A stretch of 64,000 nucleotides of DNA from the NCBI GenBank assembly GCA_907164885.2, contig OU015495.1:103844622-103908621 (forward strand), written 5' to 3'. This document shows, piece after piece, positions 9,699 through 21,600 of this stretch. A program made the translations under genes and the position numbers. This stretch comes from Dolomedes plantarius. Lineage: Eukaryota; Arthropoda; Arachnida; Araneae; Dolomedidae. A model generated the notes under the pieces. The model had not been told where the DNA came from, did not search any database, and saw only the letters and a list, made by a program, of their open reading frames with translations. Numbering within the stretch: the first letter of the stretch is position 1; every line of letters starts with the position of its first letter.

Positions 9699-12600
9699 GT
9701 AAGAATTTGTATTTCTTGTTTATTGTAATCCTTTACTTTTCATTATTCTCGCGTTTCAGTTTTGGTTTCAGAAGATAGTGATGCAACACTTATACGAAGT
9801 TTTTATATATATTTCTTTTTGTTTGACCATATGGAGCGTAATGAAGTCTAAATGCATCTAAACATTAATCCAAAATCTGTTTAACTGTAAATTAATGGGA
9901 GACACCTGTGCGAACAGTGGATCATTCGGTAGTTAAATGTCCACCGTATTGCGTTCAAGGAAGTACACACCCACTATCCCAGGTCTGATACATGCTGGCA
10001 TGTTTTGGAATATATCTTAGTGTCCGTAAATCAATCTTTATTTCTTATTGATTTGCTTTGAAATATTGATTCAGAATTTTATTTATTGTGTCCACAACCT
10101 TTATTTATTGTTTATTTAATTAATTAATTTATTTACGGAAGTGTAATGTGTAGTGTATATCAGTGGTGCGCAAACTATAGGTCGCGACCCACAAAGGGGT
10201 CGCGGATGGTATGAAGTAAATTTATAATATATGTAATAAGAAATATGCTTTGAATTTTCCACAGATACAAATTTTTAACTTTTATTTATTTATTTATTGT
10301 GTGTGTTGAAAATGTATATGATATTTTTTCTAAATGTATAATCCGTTCGGCCCAATAGTCTAATCCAGGGGTCGGCAACCTTTTTAACTAGGAAGGCAAA
10401 TTCCAGATATGCTTGAGTTCGGTAGGCACCACTGGATGAAGAGGAGGAAGGGTGTGTGTGTGTGTTTAATATTTAAACATGAAAATATTAATGCAACATA
10501 AATTTTTAATACATAAATTTTAATTTTAATTTAAACAAAATAATCTTAAAATTTATAATGCAATATTTGACATTGCAAATCTGCAGCCAACTCCTTGTAA
10601 TGTGGCACACGAGTTGAGTTCCCAGTTCTCAGGCATTGGGCCAAGTAAGTGTCAGTGAGGCATTATCGGTACTTTGATTTTAAGTATTTCATATTAGAAA
10701 ACAAAGATTCACAAACATAAATTCTTGGTATTAAATTCTTCCAATAAGGAATCAAAATGTTTGACAAACTAATAGGTGGTAGCATTTCCATTACAATAAT
10801 TTTCTAATTTTAAATTTGGGAAATGTGATAAATTATCTTTCTATGTATGCGATTTCCAGAGCGACAATTTATCTTTTAATGCTTTTATTGTACTTATAGA
10901 AGCAAGGGAAGAACGACGCTGTCGAGAGATCAGGCTGCTCAGTTTTTTTATTTTTACAGTTTTGCTATTTAAATTTTTTTTCTTTAAAGCTAAAATTATT
11001 CATTACAAGTACAAGCATTTGTTGTTCAAATATCTAAGAATTTTCGAAATTAGCGGGCACTTTAAAATTGTTTCGCGGGCACCATGTTGCCGACCCTTGG
11101 TCTAATCAAATTCTGAACTTAAAGAAACATTTAATGACCAAGACAAAGTATTTTAAGTTTATATAGATAAATGAAGTTTATAATTTTCAATTTTTGAATA
11201 TGAAGTTTATAATTTTGATACCACACTCTCTTATAATTTACTTTTTTCCATATTGAGATATAAATACATATTAATATTTAAATATGAAATTTTGATTACA
11301 TGAAATTTGACAAAAACACGTAAAGATAAGATTTTTTTTATTGTTTTAATGCAAAGTAAATATTCACCTGAAATATATGATTCATTGATTTTTTTTAATA
11401 GTTTGTCATAATTTGCTTATTTCTTTTTTCTATTGTTTTGTTAACATTTTCCTGATTTAATAAAAAAATTTGCTATGTTCAAAAAATTGTAATTGAGTTA
11501 GGGGGGGGGGAAGTAAAGGGATTTTTTATTTAAAGAAATTGGGTGCAGTAGAATAAAGTTTGCTCATCACTAGTGTGTATAATAAAAATACTAGTGTATA
11601 TAATGTCCAGATTTTAAACATTATAATTTAATGCTTATAAGAGTAGGATGAGCAATATCAGTGTTTAAACATTCAGATTTATTTCTGATCTATGAAGCAT
11701 GTTGAAATTATTTCTTGCTTGAGGAAATTTCATAAACATATGGAAAGGTAGCTTAATAATTACATTTAATGAGTTGGATTTATGAGCATGTATAGTTTTA
11801 ACTATAGGGGAATCATCAAATGAACAATATTTTTTATTATAGTTAGCTGGTAAGAATTAAATTAGCAAATTTTATTTTGGTCAAAATGCTCATCTAAAAT
11901 TAATTATTGTTATTTCATATGGAGTTAACATGTGTCAACCCATTCCCTTTTTAATTGTTTATTACTAGTATCTGATTATTAAATTTTCACGGAATTGATT
12001 GCTTATTGGATCAGGAAGTGCCGTTTGTGGTACTGAAAGAAAATTCATTTTAAACTTTGCATATTACATTTTAAAATTAAAGTTATTGAAATAAAAATCT
12101 TAAATTCAGTTTTATATCTGTTCACTTGTAACATATTGATATTTCAGTAAGAATAAGATATGTTCAGTTATATGTGAAATCTAGTATATATTTACATATT
12201 TATGTATATATATACTTTATATATACATGCATGTTTATATACATATAAATTATGTATGTTTGAATAAAATTAGAGTAATATTTTTGAAATAAATAAAGCT
12301 TATTAAAATTTACATTTTATTCTCTGTTTACGTTGTAACTTAATATTGCAGAAAAATGAAAAACAGAGTTGCTGCACAAACAGCCCGGGACAGAAAGAAA
12401 GCAAGAATGGCAGAACTTGAAGATCAGGTTGTGGAACTTGAAACAGAAGTAAGTTGCAAATAAGATTAATAAGTGTTAGAAAACTTAATCAACACTTCAA
12501 TTTCAGAATAAGTTAGAAATGAATGGGGATATGATTTGAACGATTTATAAGATCATTGTCAGTCCAAGGTGCATTAGGTGTCATTGTCACTATGACACCT

Positions 12601-15600
12601 AATACAAGGTATCATAGCAAGGTGTAATAACGAAATTTAAAAATGTTATAAAAAAACAATGGATAAAACTTAAAGAATGTTTAACAAGATTTAGTTTGAA
12701 CCACAGAGCTTGCAACTTTTTTAGAAGTAATCCCAGAATTTTGGGAAACATGTTTATAAAAGTGTTTCTTGATAAAAAAAAATTGATACAACAATATTGC
12801 AGGACAAAGTCTTGCTTTGTAATAATGCCTTGTAATACTGTCTAAAGAGCATAATAAAAAGGAAATTAAAATTTGAGGAAATTGTAAATGATTTTGCTGA
12901 TTTAAAAAAAAAAAATCAAGAGAATTTTTGTTGTGTCAATAAAATCTTTGTAGTGTAGCTACTTTTTAGTTTTTGGTTTCTTTCTAAAGAAATATGACAG
13001 TCTTCATATTTTTATCATTTATACGTCATATTAAATTTTTATCATTTAATGTAAATTAGTATTTTGAAGGGCTCCGTAAAAAATTCAGCAATGGAGCCCG
13101 ACAAGGAGTAAGGCCTGCCCTATACATGCAACATACCTGTTAACAAAGCTAATAGATAAAGAATTGAAGAAGTGTGATTATGTCTGAGTTTTCCACAATT
13201 TTCCTGTAAGTCATAAGTGTATATAAGATTAATTATGAATTTAGAATAATAAAATTGTAAAAAAGGTGAAACTGAGGAGTATGATTTCTTTAAACAATTG
13301 TCATAGAAATTACATTGCTACATATGTTATTAAATATAAGTTCCTATAAATTGAACTAATTTATTTGGTGTAAAATAATTTACTGAACAATTGACTGACA
13401 GAAACTGAAACACTGTTGCAGGAAAAGAAACTTCTTGGGCAGATCCTTAATTTTTAGCATAATAAACATAAACTATACTGATGAAATACTCTATCATCTT
13501 CCTCAAAAGCTGCGTTTACATGGACAACAATAATACCCGGGATTTACCCGCTAATAGGGAAAACCTTCGAAGCCCGTTTACATGGGACCACATTTTCACC
13601 CTGCTTTTACCCGTCGTACCGGAAGTAAAGGCCGTCACATGATTCGGCTGAAGTGATCCTCATACACCATCATTCCTTGCAAATCACGTTATGGGTTCGA
13701 TCCCAGCCGGTGTCATACTTTTCCAAATTCACTGTATTGCTATTTTTAGCTTTCCATCTTCGAACTCCGCATTTATCTCGTTACGAAGTGTATGGTCCTG
13801 GGGAAGGCCTTTTTTTCCCCAATTGCTGTTCTTTTGACCTCGTATTCTTAAATTTTAAAAATAACAACAACAAAAAAATCATAAAACTTTAAAAATCCAA
13901 AAAGATTGAAAAACTTACAAAATTATTTTTTGTATTCTTATGATATCTGCTTTTCTGGGCCTCTTAATATTATTACTTTTTTGTTTTCCGTGGATTATTA
14001 GTCTTATCTAATTTTTCTTCTAAATTTTCTTAACTTGTAAGTCTATATTTTTTCTGTTAAAATTAACTTTTTTGTTTTAATTTAACTTTACTGTTAATTT
14101 TTTTTCTTTTACCCGCGTTATTCTTACCTTAATATTTTAATTCATTACTTAAAATTTTAACTACTGAGCACTCCCACCTTGATTACATATATCTTGCTTA
14201 CAGGAGATAAAGTCGACACGACCAATGCACTCCTCTTCTAAAACACAATTACGTCTGCGTCTATTTGTTATTTAAATGCAGCATATGTCAGTCGCTGTTG
14301 ATAATTATAGAACGTTTACGATTGTTTACTGTTGTTTTTAAAAATAAATTTAGAAAATAGATAGGAAAAAAGGAATATAAGAACTAGAAGATTCATGCGG
14401 ATATTAGATATAATCGTACGATCTATGGCTTCATCGCTAAATTTAGTTTTTCCACAACAAAGAATGTGGGCAAAATTACGAAGCTCTGTTTGGTGGGAAG
14501 AAATTATTTTAAATTCCTGAAGTAATAAAGACTGGAAAGAAAATTTTCCAATCGATAGGTGCATTTTTTTTAAATTATAAGATTAATTGTAAGATACTTA
14601 TTGTTTTAATAAATACTTTTATAAAATCAAAATGTAATTTTGATTTCAATTTTGTTTCAGTAATTTTTAGTCATGTATAAATAAAAAATCATAAATTGAT
14701 ATAAATAAATTTTTATCTGTGAATTCTAAAATAATTAATTTATAAATAAATTTTAACGTTACGTTTAATTATTGATTATACATATTAAATTTATTAATTT
14801 TACCATAACACTTTAAATGAAAATGTTACTGAAATTTTATTGAAATGAAATTTTATTTCTTATTTTACATACCAGATGGCAGTACCATTCTATTTATAAT
14901 GTAATTGGGGATGGTTCAGATCAAGAAATAAATGAAATCCTTCGGAAAAAAATAGGCACTTTTCTACTGTTTTCTTAAAAATTATGCGATCGTTAAGGGG
15001 TTCCAGATCCTTCCATCGATCATTTAGCTGCATTTTCATGGATTCACACAAGTTCAAATCCGCCATGTTATTTACTCCCAGCTTCGAAATGCATCATGGG
15101 TAATTAGCGGGTTTTATCCTGGGTCGAAGCAGGGTCGAAAATCCACCCTGCATTTTTCCCTATCGTAGGGAAAAAGTAAGAAACGACCCTGCTTTTACCC
15201 GGGTTTTTGGCACATGTAAACGGCACTATCGTCTTTAATAGTAGTCTAACCTTATATAAATATAGTAGAAAGTTTAATACTTATGTTTTGTATCGTGTCA
15301 TATTTTCAAATAAGTCTGTGGCTTGAGATATTTGTTTACTCATTTTCTGTGCAAATAAAGATAGGATTACTTTCTCTAGTATATTTATGGAATTTTATAA
15401 CATTTTTAATTTCTCGCATATTTAATTTTTTGTATAAATTTCTTTCAGAGAAAAATGTTGCTATTAGCAAACATTGAGCTGCAGAATAAAAATGCAATTT
15501 TAGAGAAAGAAAATACAGAATTAAAACTTCGACTTGGTCAGAGTGTCAGTGAGGTCACAGTAAGTATAAAACTTATCCCATACTTCTACTTTTAAAATTA

Positions 15601-18600
15601 ATGTAATTGTTAATTATTTCTATTTGAAAAAGGTTTGTTTTTTTGTCCCATGTTTGTTTTGTATGAATTTATTGTTATGAATCATAAAAATAAATGAATA
15701 ACATAATTAGTTTACTGTTATGATTTAGTTTTCAAGTCATGGAAAAAAATTTTCATGTTAGTCCATGGTTGAAGATTGTAAAATCATTTATTTCTTGCTT
15801 TGATTCTTCATTCAGTTTGTGACTTGTTTGTTTCATTTCATTGATTATAACCTAAGAACATTGCAATTTTCCCTTCAAAATTTAATTTTTTTTAATTAGA
15901 GGTATGAGCAAGCATACTTGGAAGTGTTATTTAAGTTACAAATATTTTCAGATATTTATTTTATTAAAAAGTTATTAGTTGTTAGCATGTTAGTTACAAA
16001 TATAGATGAACAAATGGAATAGAATGAAATTTTAAAACATTTTTAATTTCTCGCATATTTAATTTTTGTATAAATTTCTTTCAGAGAAAAATGTTGCTAT
16101 TAGCAAACATTGAGCTGCAGAATAAAAATGCAATTTTAGAGAAAGAAAATACAGAATTAAAACTTCAACTTGGTCAGAGTGTCAGTGAGGTCACCTAAGA
16201 ACACTGCAATTTTTCCTTCAAAATTTAATTTTTTTTAATTAGAGGTATGAGCAAGCATGCTTGGAAGTGTTATTTAAGTTAAAAGTATTTTCAGATATTT
16301 TTTATTTTATTAAAAAGTTATTAGTTGTTAGCATGTTAGTTACAAAATATAGATGAACAAATGGAATAAATTTCTTAAAATTTTTTACTTTGCTTTTACC
16401 AGTATGTTTTCCACAAGTTTAATTTGGGAATTAGTATCGTAAAGTTTTTATAGTCCTCAAAAACCGCAGAAATTTTGAATTTAAAGGCCTTAAAATTCGT
16501 TATTTAAGTGAGACGCTCCGTAATTTGTTTAGAAACTTTCAGACTTACAATTGAAGATCATGAAACCCCTTTACAAAATTGTGTGTTCTGGAGTTTTTTA
16601 GATTTCTCATGTTTTGTATAGTACACATGCATAGTGAACCTTAAATTAATCAATGTTTTGATTGTCAGAAAAAGGCCAGGAGCCTGCCCTAAAGTAGCAT
16701 ATAGACAAAATTGTCTATTCAAGAATGGAGTGAATGCATCAGTTTTAGGTGTTTGTGTTTCAGTATCATCCAATAACAGTTAATGAAAGTTACAATTTCT
16801 TCATTTGATGATTTGTAATAATTTCAGAAATCAGTATTTTAAGTTTAAAAACAAAAACATCAAGTAAAGATCTGTGACAGCTTATTTTCTTATCATATAC
16901 TGGCTCTTTACTCATTGGTTCTGAACTTGTATTTCTATTTTTTTGTTCATTTATAAAATTATATCTGTTATAGATAAGAAAGCAGTTTAAAAAATATAAT
17001 GTATTCATTTTAAAATCTAATGTGTTCACTACAATAAATAATATAAAAAAATATTTCTTTTTATTTGTGTTTTAAACACTAAAAAATTAACATGGTTATC
17101 AAATTTCAATATTGTGTATATTACATTATGGCATGTATCTGACAAACATCATAGAAATAGTTAAAAATATATTTGTTTAGGGTCATTAAAAATTTGATGA
17201 GTGTCATTAAAAACTGCCTAATCACACATTATATGAGTGTGAATCATAATTTATCATAAGGGTTGAAATGAAGTAACTCTTGTAGTGTTGAACTTAAGTC
17301 TCTAGGCTTTTTCTAATTATAGAGTATATTTCTTTACGTAGTTTCTTAAATTAATTTCAGATGATATTTTGTAAAATCGATAATGAACTGAAACATCCAT
17401 AAAATCCAGAAAATTGAGTTTTTGTTAAGAACTAACATGAACCTCCCAAACAGTACAACCTCCCAAATCCGGAATCGTTCAGGACACGGCAATTCCGGAT
17501 TTGGGAATTTTCCAGATTTTAGAGGTTTCTAAATAACATAAAATTTTAGGAAAAAATGAAAATAAACACATTTAAAAAAACAACAACATATAAAATGATT
17601 TAATTATTAAATAAACCTGAATAGAGAACATATAATTAGATTATAATTTAAACATTTCAGTCAATGTTTGTTGCTTTAGTTTCGGCTTATTAGAAATTTT
17701 TTTTCTTGAATTCGATATACTGCCATAATTTCATGTTCCGACATAAAATTCCGCTGTTCTAAGCCTAATATTGTTTTATCTAATGATTTTATCAGGTCTT
17801 CCGTTGACATTTTTTTCATTATCAAGGGATTCTGAATCACTTTCATGATTGCTGTCATCATAACCTTTGTTGTTTACCACACTATCAATAATTTCAGAAT
17901 CGCTCAGAGAAGCCACGATCAGCACATTTTCGTTGATGTCTAAAACTTCCTGTATGTCCCACTTATCCAAGTTAATGTTGCCTTTCTTTGCACATTCTAC
18001 TAATTCTGCTATTTCAGCTTCTTTCCCAGACTCTTGAAAGCCTTCAAAATCGCTGCTGTCATCATTGTCATAATCAGCGAAAACCAATGTAGGCAACAAG
18101 TTATGCCAAGCATTTTTTATAAGTTCCGCATTTACAGTGGACCAAGCATTTGCAATACACCACAATGCATCCTTCACATTAAATTCTTTCACGAAATCTT
18201 TTAGAGTTGTACCACCATTCACGTGGTTTAACATTTTTCGCAAAAAATCATTTTTATACCGGCATTTCAAAACATTCAACAATCCCATATCCATAGGCTG
18301 TATCAACGATGTGCAATTCGGTGACAAAAATTTAACTTCAACATTTTCTTTATTTAGAACTGCCGAATCAGGATGGGCAGAACAATTATCTATAATTAAG
18401 AGAATTTTTGAATCACTGGGAAGTCCTTTTGCAACACAATGGGCTCGAGCTTGGGGTACGAAATAATGGTCAAACCATTCTTGGAAGATATCTTTAGTAA
18501 TCCAAGCTCTTTTGTTGGCTCGGTAAATTACAGGATATACGGTAATACCTTTCAAGCACTGGCTTCGTCATCAGCGCTTGCTTTTTCTCCGCATATATGT

Positions 18601-21600
18601 AATTGGCGGATGCCGTGTCATTTTTGGAATTTATGTAGCCATCCAGAAGAATAGTTGCATGGAGAATCTACTTCCATCTTTTCATGAAACATTTTCGCCT
18701 GCTCTATAATCATATGCCCGGTAAGTTGTATATTTCACTTCGTTTCTGCCGAATCTACTCGATCAAAACGTTGTCCAAATCAACATTATTTGGCGGTCGT
18801 AATATTTTTCTCTTCATTTCTACTTTTGTGACGCTTTCACTGTAAAACTGCATATTTTTTTCTTTCTTTTTGATGATATCATACACTGTAGATTTTCCAA
18901 GTGCATAATTCATGCACAGATTCTGGACTGGCATTCCTTTTCCATATTCTTTTAATAGCTCAACTTTTTGCGCGATTGAAAGAGAAATGTTTTCTCTTTT
19001 TACCTGCTACTGTAGCTGACATAATCACTAAAATAATTACTTATTAACGCAAGAATGAAAATTAAATAAATGATCTAAAATACAAATGGAACCAGAAAGA
19101 AAATACGTGCTAACAAACAGTAATGCAAAGTGTTATGACTTAGGGTAGGCTCTTATGTTCACATAGGAGTCCGGTAGCGGAAGAGTAAAGTATTGAAATA
19201 TATTTAACCAATGACAAACCTCCAAACAATTAGCAACAAAATTTTTAACACCTGTGATTGGTTCATTTTCGTCTGAGCACCATCTTTCCTTTTATTCTTC
19301 CACTATCGGACTCCTATTCACCGATCATTTTGGTAGCGACATCTATCGGTAAAATGGAAAAGTAATATTGGCCATTTATGAAAATATTCCGGATTTGGGA
19401 GGTTGTACTGTATTTACATACGTTATTAAAGCTATCTGTATTATTGCTTAGAAATTTTGTAACTTTTTTTCTCTATTCATAAATTTTTCTGTTTTTTAGT
19501 ATGTGTTTAATAAGCATTAAATTTATAATTATTTTGCTAGGTTAAACAAGAAGAGCCCTCTCCTGTGACAGATTCAAAAACTTTAAATGTAACAGAATCC
19601 AGAGTATCAGATAGTAGCATATCTCTTGAGCATGCATCGTTCATTAATGTACCTCTGCAGAAGGAACAGGATCTGCGAACTCTTACTCTTTGGATGATGC
19701 AATTCGTATATTTACCAGTAATAGCGAGGTAAGTAATTTGACCATAATGAGGTTGTTTTAATTTTCATGTTACTTAAACATTGATTTACCATATGTATAC
19801 ATAGAGCTCATGCTATGTAAAATTTCTGGAGTCTTTAATATCATATTTAGGGACATACTTTTGTGTATGTGTGTTAAAATTTTACTTAAATCCTTCTTAT
19901 ATGGGCACTTTCCCACTTTAAAATAAGCTGTATTGTTTATAAATTTTTAGCGTATCTGTGAAAGAAAATGTCTTTTAAAAATGTGATTATCATTTAAGTA
20001 ATGTAGCATTTTGGATTTCCACCTAACTATCATTCCTTGAAACTGTTAAAATAGTTACCGTTCAAGTGAATAAGTACAGTTTATAGACTGAAAATGTGTT
20101 ATTGAAATGCAAATTTAAATGAGTTTGAAGTACTAAATTTTATCATTCATAAATGTTCTAGACTGTTAATATGCATTATTTTAGCATTCCTTGCTACTTT
20201 CAGAATTAGCTTAAAATATCTTTTTAAATCTAAATTTCTGAAAAGTTGATTGAAAATTTATTATTTAGAATATTTCTTTACTAGTAGTGTATGTTAGAAG
20301 TATGGTAAATTAAAAAAAAAAATTTCTTATTATTGTAGTAACGGGAAACAGTGATGCATTAATATTACTATGTGGTTCTTAAACCTGATTGTTTCCCAAA
20401 TCAAGATGATTAAAGATCAGTAACTAACACACACACATACTTTTAAAAAAAAAAATGGATGCAACTGGAAAAGTGCTATTTATTACAGAGGATGTTTTAA
20501 ATGTTAAAATAAATAAATAAAATAATGTGGTTTTGACATACTTCAGATATTGAAATGTTTAGTTGAAAAATATTTTGGAATAATGCTTAATCAAGTTTCA
20601 GCTCCCTAATATATGCGAACTTTTTACTGAAAAAGCATTTTCTTATTTCAGACTGATGCTCTTCTTGACTTACTTCAGCAGTGTAGTGAGGATCTCTTAC
20701 AATGTGAAGACCTTAGTAGCACTGCACCAGTATGTGGAGAAAGTAGAGAGGTATTTAATTTTTTTAAGTTATGTAGTGTTACATTTGGGTAATTTTTATT
20801 CAAACATTTGTGTTAAAAACTATTTAATTTTTTCTAGTATATATATATAAAAAAAAAAGATTTAAAATGTAGATTTATATAGTACTGTACTCATCCAATC
20901 GAGTTTAGGAAGGGATTGTTAACTAGTGTGCCTCTACAGGTATCAGAAACCTACTAAGATTAATTTAAAATGTTCTGAAGATTAAATTGACTTGCTGAAA
21001 TGAGGTTTTACTTATTTTTGCTTATGAGAGCTTTTAAGGCAGGCTTAGCTCATTTATACTTGTTAATTTTTCCAAAGTCCTTTCCACTTCAAAAAGTTAG
21101 CGATCTTCAAGGATTTATTTGTATTTAGGAACTCTACATCCCAACATGCATGATTTTTTTCAGCTTAAGGGAAAATACATTCTGGGTAAAATATATATAT
21201 TACAAACACCATACTTTTAATACATTTATTAAATCAGTGAAATCAGGATTTTTTTATTCCCTTTTTAGAAAAGAAAATATTTTACTTCAGATTGCAGATA
21301 ATTTTCTTTGGTACAGTTATGTGTCTTGATGTTTATAATTATTTTTACACAGAATGTTATTGTAGTGGTAGTTATTTTAGAAAAAAAAATTATGACAAAT
21401 AAAACTAAATATCTTTAGTTGTAACAAATAAAACTAACCAATTTCATCATGGTGTCATCTGTACAGATTATTGAATGAAGGTATCTTAAAATTAGTTATG
21501 ATTATATTCTTAATTATTAGTTATTTTATTTTATTTTTTTTTTTGGTTTGATATAACTAGAATATTCGGTAGTTACAACTAAAGTATTACGTTAAATTAG

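Larger units (their letters stand above)
9699..12351 (+). other. Xbp1: Xbp1 intron 1
   Basis: This 2.65-kb intron runs from GTAAGA to TTGCAG. It contains a hAT element (10161-11572) with a second hAT nested inside it (10366-11099). The rest is A+T-rich, with a short TA/CA-rich tract near 12190-12250. Confidence 0.9.
15396..16377 (+). repeat. Xbp1: Tandem duplication spanning Xbp1 exon 3
   Basis: Unit A covers about 15396-16025 and includes the real exon. Unit B (about 16038-16377) repeats the start of A through the exon and its later part, but lacks the equivalent of 15559-15851 (293 bases). Both sides of that deletion share the dinucleotide AC, so it looks like a microhomology event. High identity between the units suggests a recent duplication. 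Confidence 0.85.
17451..19410 (-). mobile_element. Tigger/pogo-type DNA transposon in Xbp1 intron 3
   Basis: The termini are CAGTACAACCTCCCAAATCC and its complement at 19391-19410. TA follows the right end; the left flank is AA, so the TA duplication is imperfect. The interior carries a broken jerky/Tigger-like transposase on the minus strand and a palindromic MITE at 19150-19320. It lies antisense to Xbp1. Confidence 0.85.
15560..19540 (+). other. Xbp1: Xbp1 intron 3
   Basis: This 4.0-kb intron holds the tandem duplicate of exon 3, an antisense Tigger element (17451-19410) with a MITE inside it, and A+T-rich sequence. It ends TTTTGCTAG. Confidence 0.9.

Noticed and set aside
19631..19657. 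Alternative 27-nt IRE1 intron (cut after GAG)
   Set aside because: It would not shift the frame, and GAG|CAT does not sit at the third position of a stem-closed 7-base loop, whereas the 23-nt option satisfies both.
20656..20850. A separate small gene starting MLFLTYFSSVV
   Set aside because: It is the XBP1u frame of Xbp1 exon 5 read on into intron 5.
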